Assembly (NCBI RefSeq): GCF_029889745.1 | Contig: NZ_CP123639.1 | Coordinates: 782,501 to 846,500 of the forward strand | Direction of reading: 5' to 3' | Source: Ligilactobacillus faecis | GTDB lineage: Bacteria; Bacillota; Bacilli; Lactobacillales; Lactobacillaceae | DNA length: 64,000 nucleotides | Shown here: positions 8,133 through 18,074 of the stretch, piece by piece | Layout: every line of letters starts with the position of its first letter | Numbering within the stretch: position 1 is the first letter of the stretch | Program-made: the position numbers and the translations under genes | Notes under the pieces: model-generated | The model's database searches: none | What the model was told of the DNA's origin: nothing | Seen by the model: the letters and a program-made list of their open reading frames with translations, nothing else

Positions 8133-9872
8133 ATGCGTAAAAAAAGGTATGGCTGGCTATTTGCTTTAGCGTGTGTTGGTACGCTATTAGTACAAGGGGA
8201 GAAAACGCAAACGGCGCAAGCACTTTCTTTTCCCCTCCAAACCCCAGTTGCGCACTCTGTTCAAGTAGGTGGAACTCTACGAACAGCGGTCGTCAGTGAA
8301 GCTCCATTCAAAGGAGCACTAGCCACTGAATTAAGTATTGATGGTACAGTAGGAAAGATTTTAGAATTTACAAACAACGATTTGTTTAACATGGATAAAA
8401 ATTATCAATACACTAAAGGTGGATTGGCCGATGTGACATTTGATGAAAAAAATAAGACGGCTACAGTTAAGATCTCACCTAAAGCTAAATGGTCTGACGG
8501 ACAGCCTCTGACTTCACGCGACCTAGCATTTTCTTATGAAGTTGTCGCACATAAAGAGAGTGGTTCAGTAAGTTATGGAGAAGCATTAGCTGAGATCGAA
8601 GGGATCACAGATTACCATGACGGCAAAGCGCAAAAGATCTCAGGTTTAGAGGAAAAAGATCCCCAGACGTTGATCGTGCACTATAAAGCAATGCATCCTG
8701 CAATGCGCTTTGTTGGAGCAGGCTATTTATGGAATACGGCGCTACCATATCATTACTTAAAAGATACGCCGATAAAAGAGTTAGCTGGTAGTGAAAAATT
8801 ACAAAAAACGCCTCTTTCTTATGGTCCGTTTGTGATCAAAAAAGTCGTAGCAGGTGAAGCAGTCGAATATGTACGCAATAAATATTACCCTAAAAAACCT
8901 AAATTAGATAAAGTAACGCTTGAAGTCGTGCCTGTTTCACAAGCAGCAACGGCAATGAAAGCTAAGAAGTATGATCTGCTCTTTGAAATGCCAGCTGAAG
9001 TTTATAATAAAGTCAAAGATCAAAAAGATCTAACGATCATAGGAAAAAAAGAACTTGCTTACTCTTACTTAGGTTTTAAGGTCGGACACTCAAATGATGA
9101 AGGCTTAAGTGTGATGGATAAAGATTCAGTTGTTAGTGATCGAAATTTACGGCAAGCGTTAGCGTATGCGATGAATATCGATCAAGTTGCTAAAAAATTT
9201 GGTCATGGCCTAAGTTATCGGGCTAAATCGATCGTGCCCGATGCTTTTGGTAAATACCGTGACCCAGAGCTTAAAGGGTATCCATATGATCTAAAAAAGG
9301 CTAATGAACTTTTAGATAAAGCGGGGTACAAAAAGCAAAAGGATGGCTATCGGATTCGCCCAAATGGCAAACCTTTGACAGTTAGATTATTGGCCCGACG
9401 TGGTAGTCAAAATCATAATGCGATCGTAGAAAATTACATCGAACAGTGGAAAAAGATCGGAGTAAAGGTCAAATTAGTCAACGGACGCTTACAAGAGTCA
9501 AATACGATGACAAATAAGTTACTTAGTGATAGTAAAGGTTTTGATATGTGGTTATTAGCTTGGACTCTTCCACCTGAGCCAACAGCTGATGGGATCACCT
9601 ATTTACCAAACTCACAGTATAACTTTGGTCATTTTGCTACTAAAGAAAATAGTGAATTAGTTTATTCATTCACAAAATCGGATAAGGCTTTCAATGAGAA
9701 ATATTTATTAAAGCAGTTTTACAAATGGCAAGCTTATATGAACAAAGAAGCATATATCGTACCGATGCAAAATAATTATTATACGATGCCAGTTGCTAAA
9801 AATGTTACTGGAGTTTCATTAGCGAACAACGGCGATTATTACAGCTGGGCGAAGGTAGGTTTTGTTAAATAA
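8133..9872 (+). CDS. oppA: peptide-binding protein OppA, copy 4
   Basis: Fourth family 5 peptide-binding protein, last gene of the tandem set, preceded by AAAGGAGG at 8113-8120. The signal segment contains LFALACVGTLLVQ (A at -3, L at -2, A at -1 of the cysteine), the nearest of the set to a lipobox but still atypical; an AQA site follows. Hallmarks: VGGTLRTAVVSE, WSDGQPLTSRDLAFSYE, LRQALAYAMNIDQV. A strong terminator begins 3 bases after the stop. No permease or ATPase accompanies copies 2-4, so they probably feed the upstream OppBC (inference). Confidence 0.92.
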   Translation: MRKKRYGWLFALACVGTLLVQGEKTQTAQALSFPLQTPVAHSVQVGGTLRTAVVSEAPFKGALATELSIDGTVGKILEFTNNDLFNMDKNYQYTKGGLADVTFDEKNKTATVKISPKAKWSDGQPLTSRDLAFSYEVVAHKESGSVSYGEALAEIEGITDYHDGKAQKISGLEEKDPQTLIVHYKAMHPAMRFVGAGYLWNTALPYHYLKDTPIKELAGSEKLQKTPLSYGPFVIKKVVAGEAVEYVRNKYYPKKPKLDKVTLEVVPVSQAATAMKAKKYDLLFEMPAEVYNKVKDQKDLTIIGKKELAYSYLGFKVGHSNDEGLSVMDKDSVVSDRNLRQALAYAMNIDQVAKKFGHGLSYRAKSIVPDAFGKYRDPELKGYPYDLKKANELLDKAGYKKQKDGYRIRPNGKPLTVRLLARRGSQNHNAIVENYIEQWKKIGVKVKLVNGRLQESNTMTNKLLSDSKGFDMWLLAWTLPPEPTADGITYLPNSQYNFGHFATKENSELVYSFTKSDKAFNEKYLLKQFYKWQAYMNKEAYIVPMQNNYYTMPVAKNVTGVSLANNGDYYSWAKVGFVK

Positions 9873-9874
9873 GT

Positions 9875-9904
9875 TAAAAAAGCAGGCAGTGTGCCTGCTT
9901 TTTT
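9875..9904. terminator. bidirectional intrinsic terminator after oppA copy 4
   Basis: Stem AGCAGGCA/TGCCTGCT with loop GTG, flanked by A-run and T-run, so it can serve both the opp transcript and the converging butA transcript. Confidence 0.92.
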
Positions 9905-9918
9905 ACTGGATCAAGACA

Positions 9919-10839
<921 letters not shown>

Positions 10840-10858
10840 TTACGAGGGGGAAAAGAGG

Positions 10859-11671
10859 ATGCAAAAACGCTTATTGCTGGCACAAGATCTATCCGTTGTC
10901 GGAGATCTATCTTTAACAGTTGCATTACCACTGCTAGAAGTCCAAGGAGTAAAGACGTTACCGCTCCCGACAAGTCTTTTATCAACGCAAAGTGAAGGCT
11001 TTGGTGAACCTTGTATCTTGCCGTGTTATCCTTGGATCGAGCAAACTTTAGCCCATTTGCAAAAGCTAGATCTCACACTTGGAGGAGCCTTGCTTGGTTA
11101 TTTAGATGACCTAAAAACAGGACAAGCACTGCTTAACTTTTTACAAGAACAGAGCTTGGCTTTGACAGTCATCGATCCTGTTTTTGCAGATGAGGGAAAA
11201 TTTTATCCTAATTTAGGCCCTGAGCACCTGGCTTTACAAAAAGAGCTTTTGCAAGTGGCTGATTATGCTACGCCAAACGTGACTGAAGCACAATTCTTAA
11301 CGGGGATCCGGTTATCTGATGAGCCAAGCAAAGCAGAATTTTGCGCACTTTTAGAGCAAACACAGCAGTTAGTGAAAGCGACAGGGCAAGTTGTGATCAC
11401 TGGTCTTTCATTTGGTGCTGAAAAAGGGTGTCTTTGGCTTGAAGAGGGAACTTTGAAACAGTGTAGTTATCCGAAGTTAGCAGGTCATTTTTATGGGAGC
11501 GGGGATGTTTTTGCAGCGTTATTGACAGGAGCTTTATGGCAAGGCGCCTCTTTTAGTCAAGCGATCAAAAAAGCGACTAAAGAGACGTATGAAGCTTTAT
11601 GTGAAACGGCAAAGAATTATCCAAAACGCCAAGAAGGGATCGATATCAGTCGTCTTTTACAAAAATTATAG
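10859..11671 (+). CDS. pdxK: pyridoxal/pyridoxine kinase-like protein (ribokinase superfamily)
   Basis: Predicted vitamin B6 kinase that phosphorylates pyridoxal, pyridoxine or pyridoxamine. The 270-aa length and the order GGALLGYLDD (about 75-84), VIDPVFADEGKFY (about 105-117), ATPNVTEAQFLTG (about 138-150) and the anion-hole motif FYGSGDVFAALLTG (about 213-226, Asp as catalytic base) fit the PdxY/PdxK branch; GSGD replaces the more usual GTGD. ATG 10859 follows AAGAGG. The next gene, 14 bases on, is an ECF S component, suggesting uptake and trapping of vitamin B6. Confidence 0.8.
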   Translation: MQKRLLLAQDLSVVGDLSLTVALPLLEVQGVKTLPLPTSLLSTQSEGFGEPCILPCYPWIEQTLAHLQKLDLTLGGALLGYLDDLKTGQALLNFLQEQSLALTVIDPVFADEGKFYPNLGPEHLALQKELLQVADYATPNVTEAQFLTGIRLSDEPSKAEFCALLEQTQQLVKATGQVVITGLSFGAEKGCLWLEEGTLKQCSYPKLAGHFYGSGDVFAALLTGALWQGASFSQAIKKATKETYEALCETAKNYPKRQEGIDISRLLQKL

Positions 11672-11685
11672 AAGGAATGGTGAAG

Positions 11686-12171
11686 ATGAAAAGTTCATTG
11701 CAAAAGCTTGTTTTGCTAGCTTTGATAAGTGCATTAAATGTCGCTGTAGCTCGGATTTTTTTGATCCCAGTTCCTTTTACAAATGGTAATCTGAATTTGT
11801 GTGATGCGGGGATCGTTTTGGCAGCCTTACTTTACGGTAGGCGAGCTGGGGCTACCGTGGGGGCTTTGAGTGGTCTGCTCTTGGATCTCTTAGGCGGATA
11901 TCCGCAGTATATGCTCTTTTCTTTAGTGATCCATGGCGCTCAAGGGGCGGTAGTCGGAGCATTTTATAAATCCAAACGCCATTTTTGGAAAATTTTAGGA
12001 CTAGCAGTCGGGGTTTTAGTGGGTGGCTATTTTATCGCTGATAGTTTACTTTATGGTTTTGCAGCTGGTTTTTTAGGCTTAGGGACTAACTTGCTCCAAG
12101 GCTTATGTGGGACAAGTGTTGGTTATTTTTTATATAGACGTTTAGAAAACTTACCGAGTTTGAAGCGCTAA
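11686..12171 (+). CDS. ECF transporter S component, probably vitamin B6-type
   Basis: Small membrane protein of 161 aa with five to six hydrophobic segments. Opening LQKLVLLALISALNVAVARIFLIPVPF and the loop LNLCDAGIVLAALLYGRRAGATVG are typical of substrate-binding S components that borrow the shared EcfAA'T module encoded elsewhere. ATG 11686 is used because AAGGA ends 9 bases upstream; ATG 11677 touches that site. Pairing with the B6 kinase suggests a pyridoxine-class ligand such as PdxU; hydroxymethylpyrimidine is an alternative. Ligand is inference. Confidence 0.8.
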   Translation: MKSSLQKLVLLALISALNVAVARIFLIPVPFTNGNLNLCDAGIVLAALLYGRRAGATVGALSGLLLDLLGGYPQYMLFSLVIHGAQGAVVGAFYKSKRHFWKILGLAVGVLVGGYFIADSLLYGFAAGFLGLGTNLLQGLCGTSVGYFLYRRLENLPSLKR

Positions 12172-12235
12172 GTTTAGTTGGTAGGCAGAAAGTTCATTTT
12201 TTTGCTATAGTAAAAGAAAATAAGGGGGGATGAAG

Positions 12236-13801
12236 ATGCATATGTTGAGTGGCTGGTTTCTTTTGCTTTTTGCGTCAGTTGCAGCCAGTATCGTAGCACA
12301 ATTTTTTCCAAAGATCTCAGAAAATTATATCAGTATGGCAGTCGGGGCGTTGATCGCACTTATTCCAGTATTGAATAAAATGATCCCACCGTTTGAGCCT
12401 GAAGTTTTTATGATCACGATCATTGCACCACTCTTATACTTTGAAGGGCAAGCGATGTATCTCAATCGCGTGAGGCATAAGTTCAAAACGATCTTGGGGA
12501 TCGTCGTTTTATTAGTGGTGATCAGCACATTAGTTGTTGGTTTTTCCTTGGCCTTTATTACCGGGATCGGGTTACCGTTAGCGTTAGTGATGGCAGCGAT
12601 CAGTACGCCAACGGATGCAACTGCGACCGAATCAGTCTCAGAGGGGCTCAAATTACCTAAAAGAGAGCAATCATTATTAAAAATGGAAGCTTTATTCAAT
12701 GATGCTTCCGGGATCATTTTGTTGAATGCCATGGTCTTATTATTGTTACGCGGTCAGATCGACTACTCACAGACAGTACGAGATTTTTTAGTGGCCGCCA
12801 TTGGGGGCGTTTTGTTTGGAGCTATCGCCGCTCTGGCAGCGATAGCATTTCGTCAAACACTTTTACGCTTACCGTTTGATAATGCTGTCAATGCGATGAC
12901 GATGTTAGCGTTAGCTTTACCGTTTGTGATCTATGTTCTTGCCGAGGAGATCCATGTTTCCGGGATCCTCGCAGTTGTTTGTGCAGGTTTGTTGCATAAC
13001 AGTGAGGCGCAGCGTAGTCGTTTCAGTGATACTCATCTTTTTTATTTGAACAAAGGTCTGATCGGACTTTTACAAGAGCTTTTGAATAATGCTGTTTTCA
13101 TCATTTTAGGCTTAAATTTCATGCGGATCATTTTAGATAAAAGTGTGACCTTTTCTTCTTGGGTCTGGATCACAGCAGGATTTGTCTTATATTTAGGAAA
13201 TTTGATCGTTCGCTACCTTTATGCCAAAATAATGTTACGGCGTGACCGTTTAGGTGCGACTGTTTTTTCCTTTGGTGGTGTGCATGGGGCCGTAACGTTA
13301 GCGTTAGTCTTTATGGCAGCCGGTTTAGGTCTAAGTTCAAATCAGTTCAACTTAGTTATCATGTCTGAATCAGTTATGATCATTTTGAGCATGTTAGTGC
13401 CAACGATCCTTTTTTGGTTCATTTTGCCACGAAAAGAATATGACAGTAGCGAAAAAGATCGCTTACGTCAAGAAATGATCCAACGTGCGATCAATGAAGT
13501 GGAACAGATGTATCTACCTAAAAAAGTCAAGCAAAGTGTGATCTATGATCTGCATGATCAAAATGCTGAAACTAGTTTACGGCAATTTTGGCAACAATGG
13601 TTCTACGTTTCACGTAAACCAGCTTTTAATAAAACAGAACGTTATTTAGAACAGCAGGCGCTGATGTGGTCTTTTTATATTGAACGAGAATATTTAGCTG
13701 AACAGATCGAACAACAAGCCCTTGATCCAAGAGATCTCTATGATCTTTATAATGAAGTAGCTTTGGCTGAAGCGACTGTCTTAGATCCCGATCAAGCGTA
13801 A
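12236..13801 (+). CDS. CPA1-family Na+(K+)/H+ antiporter
   Basis: Monovalent cation:proton antiporter (CPA1/NhaP-like), about 521 aa, with some 12 membrane helices over the first 400 residues and a hydrophilic C-terminal regulatory tail of about 110 residues. Diagnostic motifs are STPTDATATESVSEG near 125, the acidic transport-site segment EALFNDASGIILLN near 150 and FSFGGVHGAVTLAL near 350. ATG 12236 lies 6 bases after AGGGGGG; ATG 12230 overlaps it. A single-gene transcript appears likely: a gap of about 60 bases precedes it and a terminator overlaps its stop. Confidence 0.88.
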   Translation: MHMLSGWFLLLFASVAASIVAQFFPKISENYISMAVGALIALIPVLNKMIPPFEPEVFMITIIAPLLYFEGQAMYLNRVRHKFKTILGIVVLLVVISTLVVGFSLAFITGIGLPLALVMAAISTPTDATATESVSEGLKLPKREQSLLKMEALFNDASGIILLNAMVLLLLRGQIDYSQTVRDFLVAAIGGVLFGAIAALAAIAFRQTLLRLPFDNAVNAMTMLALALPFVIYVLAEEIHVSGILAVVCAGLLHNSEAQRSRFSDTHLFYLNKGLIGLLQELLNNAVFIILGLNFMRIILDKSVTFSSWVWITAGFVLYLGNLIVRYLYAKIMLRRDRLGATVFSFGGVHGAVTLALVFMAAGLGLSSNQFNLVIMSESVMIILSMLVPTILFWFILPRKEYDSSEKDRLRQEMIQRAINEVEQMYLPKKVKQSVIYDLHDQNAETSLRQFWQQWFYVSRKPAFNKTERYLEQQALMWSFYIEREYLAEQIEQQALDPRDLYDLYNEVALAEATVLDPDQA

Positions 13802-13830
13802 AAAGCCCCCGCCATTGCGGGAGCTTTTTT
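13800..13830. terminator. bidirectional terminator between antiporter and membrane gene
   Basis: Stem AAAAGC..CCCGC / GCGGG..GCTTTTTT around a CATT loop, with one mismatch. It serves the plus-strand antiporter and the converging 13829-14284 gene. Confidence 0.85.
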
Positions 13831-14284
13831 AGCGTCGGCGTGTTTTTCGCCAAGCGTAAAGAAAAAAGAGCGGTGCAAAAAGGATAAATAATAGACTAAG
13901 CAAAAGCGGTTTGACTAGGCGATAGATCCAGTTGAACGACTCATCATAATCTTGGGTATAAGGATTGGTAAATTCGTATGGATCAGTCAAGACGCCTTTA
14001 GTCGACCAACGCCCACGCGGATGATGTGCAGCTTTATCTTGGTGATACAGATCCAGAGCTCTTTTGCGGTAAGAGACGAATTGCTCTGAGCGATCAGACG
14101 AAAAATAGTGCGGAAATTTGAAACGGAAAAAGGGCAGTAAGCAAGCGGTCAAAATAAAATAGCATGTTAATGGAGTCACTTTAAAATTAGTGGGGGTGTT
14201 ATACCATAAGACAAAAGCTAGGCAAAGTGAACTTATCAAACTATAATGTAAAAAACGTAATCCAAGCCGGATCTTAGCAAACAT
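13829..14284 (-). CDS. hypothetical membrane protein
   Basis: Not recognised. The 151-aa product has two hydrophobic segments near the N-terminus (about 15-30 and 38-52), a polar middle of about 70 residues rich in aromatic and basic residues, and a C-terminal hydrophobic segment (about 122-145) ending in RKTRRR, so both ends probably face the cytoplasm or the basic tail binds the membrane. ATG 14284 follows GAGGTGT. Monocistronic, converging on the antiporter. A real gene is supported by its ribosome site and terminator placement, but no function can be offered. Confidence 0.7.
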   Translation of the reverse strand: MFAKIRLGLRFLHYSLISSLCLAFVLWYNTPTNFKVTPLTCYFILTACLLPFFRFKFPHYFSSDRSEQFVSYRKRALDLYHQDKAAHHPRGRWSTKGVLTDPYEFTNPYTQDYDESFNWIYRLVKPLLLSLLFILFAPLFFLYAWRKTRRR

Positions 14285-14344
14285 AGGACAGACACCTCGC
14301 TTTTTATAAAATTATACTAATTCAATTTTAATCTAATAGATAAA

Positions 14345-14376
14345 AAAACGCCACTGCAAATTTGCAGTGGCGTTTT
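14345..14376 (-). terminator. pepO terminator, perfect 16-bp inverted repeat
   Basis: AAAACGCCACTGCAAA is followed at once by its exact complement, giving a 32-base perfect palindrome; on the minus strand it continues into a T-run. Terminates pepO and can also act on the other strand. Confidence 0.9.
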
Positions 14377-14381
14377 GCTCA

Positions 14382-16298
14382 TTACCAGATCGTGATCCGT
14401 TTTTCAGGAGCTAAATACATGCCGTCACCAGGCTGAACGTCAAAAGTCGTATAGAAATCAGCTAAGTTTTGTGGCTGGATATTGGCCCGCAACACATGCG
14501 GGGCATGAACATCGATCGCAAGGAGCAATTTTTCGCGTTCTAACGTCGATTTCATGCCCCAGATCCGCGCCCAGTTGATGAAAAATTCAGCTAGATCAGT
14601 ATTTGGTTCAGCTTTAGCAGCTTCTTTAGCACAACTCAACCCACCTGCGTCAGCGATATTTTCCGAGACGACGAGTTTACCGTTGACTGTGCCAGCCGGA
14701 GTCTTTAGGCCATCAAATTGGGCGATCATCTTATTAGCAAGACTTTGGAAATGGTTCAGATCTGCATCGGTCCACCAGTTTGATAAGTTGCCGTGCTCAT
14801 CGAACTGGGCGCCGTTGTTATCAAAAGCATGTGAGATCTCATGTGCGATCACAGCGCCGATCCCACCGTAGTTAGCGCTCTTACTTTGTTCCAAACTATA
14901 AAATGGTGCTTGTAAGATCGCAGCTGGAAAGACGATGCAGTTAAAGGAAGGGTGATAGTAAGCATTGACCATGTGAGCTGGCATCTCCCACCGCGTCCGA
15001 TCGACTGGTTCATCTAAACGTTCATAGTGACGTTTAAGTGCGATCTGCGTGAATTTAGTTGCGTTATCAACTAAGTTCAGTTCTGGATCGACCACAAATT
15101 CTTCGAAAAGTGGGTCTAACTTATCGGGGTAGCCGACATTGATCCCTAAAGCATCGAGTTTGGTGATCGCTTTTTTACGTGTTGCTTCACTGAGCCAGTC
15201 GTTTTCTGTTAGCCGTTTTTTGTAGACTGCGATCATCTTTTTGACCATTTCTTGGACGTCTTTTTTCGCGGCTGGGCCAAAATACTTTTGTGCATAATAG
15301 AGACCAACGACTTGGCTATACTGGTTAGAGGCTAAATAGTAAGCCGCTTTTTTTGGATCCATTGCTTCTTTTGAACCAGAGAGTGCGCGGTTATACGTCC
15401 CCCCAACAACGCGAAACTGATCACTTAAAAGTCCAGTTAGATCGAGTAGGGTTTTGACAAAGAGCCAGCTTTTCATACTTTCAAAAGTATCTTCGTTGAC
15501 TAATTCATTCAACGCTTCAAAATAGCGCGGTTCAGCTACGATGATCGACTCTGGTGTTGTTTTGACTAAACCAGAAACGATCTTTGAAAGATCAAGATAA
15601 CGGCTCAAGCTTGCAAAATCAGCAAAAGCATATTTGTTATAAGATTTGACGTAATCGGCACGCTCAGTACTATCCTTTTGGAAAGGCGCTAATTTTTTAT
15701 CGTAAGCTAAAGCCAATTCGATCGTTTTGTGGCTGAATTCTTTATCGTAACCTGCTAATTCAAAAAGTTCATTTAGCATCTGTTTTAAGATCGCAAGGAG
15801 CGCTTTTGCTTGTTCGTTTCCTTCTTCGTAATATGTCTTATCAGGCAAGAAAAGTGATGGGACATCTGCATGCAATGCATAGTGACGCGTATCTTTCATA
15901 TCAGGTGTAACTGAAAGGGTAAAGGGTGCATCATAACCCGCTAAAAAGAGTTCGGGGAGTTGTTCTTGCCATGTAGCTAGGTCTTTTAAAGCTAAGATTT
16001 TATCTAAATATTTTTTAGCTGGAGCAAAGCCTAAGCGCTCTCTTGTTTCAAAATCAGAAGCAAGACGATAGAACTTAACGAATTGCTGCATCTCAGGTGT
16101 GAGCTCAGTTGCGTCATTTTCGAGTAATGCTTCGAAGTCAGCCATCAGCAATTTCTCGATATTATCAGCTAGATCGGCAAAGCCACCGGTCGTTGATTTA
16201 TCAGCCGGGATCACCGCTGTTTTGAGCCAGGCACCATTGACAGCTTGGTAAAGATCATCTTTTAATAAAGATTTATCGACTTGTGTATTTTTCCCCAT
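14382..16298 (-). CDS. pepO: M13 family zinc endopeptidase PepO
   Basis: Cytoplasmic neprilysin-type metallopeptidase that cuts oligopeptides delivered by Opp-type transport. The zinc site HEISH (in AVIAHEISHAFDNNG) and the third-ligand motif ENIADAGG are both present, as is NAYY upstream and a tryptophan C-terminus. From ATG 16298 the protein is 638 aa, the standard PepO size, with no signal peptide. The extra 31 codons upstream would run into the previous gene's end and are rejected. It follows the aldo/keto reductase gene by 19 bases on the same strand, so the two may be one transcript. Confidence 0.93.
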   Translation of the reverse strand: MGKNTQVDKSLLKDDLYQAVNGAWLKTAVIPADKSTTGGFADLADNIEKLLMADFEALLENDATELTPEMQQFVKFYRLASDFETRERLGFAPAKKYLDKILALKDLATWQEQLPELFLAGYDAPFTLSVTPDMKDTRHYALHADVPSLFLPDKTYYEEGNEQAKALLAILKQMLNELFELAGYDKEFSHKTIELALAYDKKLAPFQKDSTERADYVKSYNKYAFADFASLSRYLDLSKIVSGLVKTTPESIIVAEPRYFEALNELVNEDTFESMKSWLFVKTLLDLTGLLSDQFRVVGGTYNRALSGSKEAMDPKKAAYYLASNQYSQVVGLYYAQKYFGPAAKKDVQEMVKKMIAVYKKRLTENDWLSEATRKKAITKLDALGINVGYPDKLDPLFEEFVVDPELNLVDNATKFTQIALKRHYERLDEPVDRTRWEMPAHMVNAYYHPSFNCIVFPAAILQAPFYSLEQSKSANYGGIGAVIAHEISHAFDNNGAQFDEHGNLSNWWTDADLNHFQSLANKMIAQFDGLKTPAGTVNGKLVVSENIADAGGLSCAKEAAKAEPNTDLAEFFINWARIWGMKSTLEREKLLLAIDVHAPHVLRANIQPQNLADFYTTFDVQPGDGMYLAPEKRITIW

Positions 16299-16317
16299 AA
16301 AATTCCAGATCCTCTCG

Positions 16318-17169
16318 TTAAAATGAAGCTGTATCTGGATCGGTCGCATAACCTGCGATCCCCTCCAGATCATCGAGTTGTTTGATTTCACTTTCAGTTA
16401 GTTCAAAGTCAAAGACTTGTGTATTTTCTTTGATCCGATCAGCATGGACTGATTTTGGTAACGGTAAAAAACCGTGTTGGAGCGACCAGCGTAGACAGAT
16501 CTGAGCGATGGTCTTACCTTTTTTAGCCGCTAGTTTTTGTAAAGTTGGATCGCTAAAGATCTGACCTGTTCCAAAAGGACTATATGCTTCGAGCAAGATC
16601 CCATGAGCTTGACAGTAACTGATCGTCTCTTGGTCAAAGTCTCCCGGACAGATCCGGATCTGATCGACCATTGGTTGGATCGTTTGTGTTTTTTCTAAGA
16701 CTTGCAAATGTTTAGGTTTGAAATTTGAGACCCCGATCGCCTTTAATTTCCCTGCATGATAGGCATCTTCTAACGCACGCCATGTTTCTTGTAAATGTTC
16801 TTCCCAATTCTCATCCCGAAAAGCTTTTGGATTTGGCCAATGGATCAAAAATAGATCTAACTGTTCGAGTTTTAAGTCAGCTAATGAACGGTCGATCGCC
16901 TCAGTCGCAGCCTCGTATGAGTGAAACTTATTATCAAGCTTACTCGTGATAAATAATTCTGAACGGGGAAGATCGCTTTCAGCTAGAGCTTCACCGATGC
17001 TTTGTTCATTACCATACATTTCGGCTGTATCGATATGACGAAATCCGGCAGCTAAGGCAGCTTGAACTGCAACTTTAGCTGTATCTCCAGCAGGAGTTTG
17101 CCATGTTCCAAAGCCTAAAACAGGGATCTTGTTCCCATTACTTAGTGTGTACGTATTCATTGAACTCAT
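16318..17169 (-). CDS. aldo/keto reductase
   Basis: NADPH-dependent aldo/keto reductase, TIM barrel, about 283 aa. Catalytic elements: GFGTWQTP (about 17-24), DTAEMYGNE with catalytic Tyr near 50, FITSKL with catalytic Lys near 75, LFLIHWPNP near 105 and GVSNFKPKHL near 142. C-terminal PLPKSVHADRIKEN gives the NADP phosphate site. Unusual: where most relatives read NQIE.HP, this one reads DQIRICPGDF. ATG 17169 is used; ATG 17160 is also possible. Substrate unknown; related enzymes act on methylglyoxal, gluconate-type sugars or prostaglandins. Confidence 0.88.
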   Translation of the reverse strand: MSSMNTYTLSNGNKIPVLGFGTWQTPAGDTAKVAVQAALAAGFRHIDTAEMYGNEQSIGEALAESDLPRSELFITSKLDNKFHSYEAATEAIDRSLADLKLEQLDLFLIHWPNPKAFRDENWEEHLQETWRALEDAYHAGKLKAIGVSNFKPKHLQVLEKTQTIQPMVDQIRICPGDFDQETISYCQAHGILLEAYSPFGTGQIFSDPTLQKLAAKKGKTIAQICLRWSLQHGFLPLPKSVHADRIKENTQVFDFELTESEIKQLDDLEGIAGYATDPDTASF

Positions 17170-17247
17170 TTCTTCCACCGATCCTTTCACATAAGATCAA
17201 GTTAACTTTAAAGACAAAAGTAGATATAAACGTCATTTTCAGAATCG

Positions 17248-17256
17248 ATTATACCA
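17248..17256 (-). promoter_or_regulatory. extended -10 promoter of aldo/keto reductase-pepO
   Basis: On the minus strand TGGTATAAT forms an extended -10 (TGN-TATAAT) about 80 bases before the aldo/keto reductase start. No strong -35 is seen. Confidence 0.5.
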
Positions 17257-17291
17257 TAGTTCGCAATTTCTTAAGAAAGAAACAGCTTGAC

Positions 17292-17329
17292 AAAAAAAAA
17301 CACTTCCCACCTTGTCTTGGAGGAAGTGT
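17292..17329 (-). terminator. terminator after the sugar transferase gene
   Basis: On the minus strand ACACTTCC pairs with GGAAGTGT around a loop of 14 bases, followed by nine T. It closes the two-gene exopolysaccharide transcript. Confidence 0.8.
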
Positions 17330-17406
17330 GTGTAAGGATATATATCTCAGTTGACGGATACGCATTTTTTGTGAGCTTTTTTGCGATATGTAAAGTGTCC
17401 AGTGCT

Positions 17407-18057
17407 CTAATAGGCACTATTTGGTTTGAATAAGATCTTGATCGTTAAAAATAGGATCTTAAGATCAAACCAGACACTGCATTTTTGGATATATTCTAGA
17501 TCAAGTTGGACCATTTCCGAGAAGCCAACTGAATTACGAACGGTCGCTTGCCAAAGACCAGAACAACCAGGGACCACTAAAAGCCGTTGCTTATCATAAT
17601 CGGTGTACTGGGCCACCTCACTTGGAAGTGGGGGACGCGGGCCGATCAAACTCATTTCTCCTCGAATAACGTTAAGTAATTGTGGTAATTCATCGATACT
17701 TGTTTTGCGGATAAAATGGCCGATCTTAGTGACGCGTGGGTCATTTTTCATTTTAAACATCGGACCTTCAACTTCATTTTGCTTTTTAAGTTCTGCTAAA
17801 CGTTTATCAGCATCGACATGCATTGAGCGGAATTTGAACATATAAAATTCACGTTCATCTTTTCCGATACGTCTTTGTTTATAAAAGATCGGGCCTTTAT
17901 CTTCAAATTTGATCCGTAATGCGACCACTAAAAAAAGCGGGCTCAGTAGGATCAACCCACATAAACTTGCGCAGAAATCAAAGATCCGCTTCACTAAATG
18001 ATAGCCTTTTTTCCTAGCTAACGCCTCTTTATCGATAATTATCTTTTGTGTTTCCAA
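17407..18057 (-). CDS. priming sugar transferase (undecaprenyl-phosphate sugar-1-P transferase)
   Basis: Bacterial sugar transferase that puts the first sugar phosphate on undecaprenyl phosphate at the start of exopolysaccharide repeat synthesis. It is the short monotopic form (216 aa): a hydrophobic re-entrant helix near 30-48, then FYKQRRIGKDEREFYMFKFR, the RKTSIDELPQLLNV catalytic segment and MSLIGPRPPLP, all family hallmarks. It lies 17 bases downstream of a DUF4422 gene in the same direction. No wzx, wzy, chain-length or kinase genes are near, so it acts with loci elsewhere or is a remnant of a larger cluster. Confidence 0.9.
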   Translation of the reverse strand: METQKIIIDKEALARKKGYHLVKRIFDFCASLCGLILLSPLFLVVALRIKFEDKGPIFYKQRRIGKDEREFYMFKFRSMHVDADKRLAELKKQNEVEGPMFKMKNDPRVTKIGHFIRKTSIDELPQLLNVIRGEMSLIGPRPPLPSEVAQYTDYDKQRLLVVPGCSGLWQATVRNSVGFSEMVQLDLEYIQKCSVWFDLKILFLTIKILFKPNSAY

Positions 18058-18074
18058 AATTGATCACTCCAGCA

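Noticed and set aside
12325-12732. Minus-strand ORF of 135 codons inside the antiporter gene
   Set aside because: Shadow of a strongly supported membrane protein; low-complexity Ile/Thr/Asn composition and no ribosome site. Other antisense ORFs were dismissed for the same reason.
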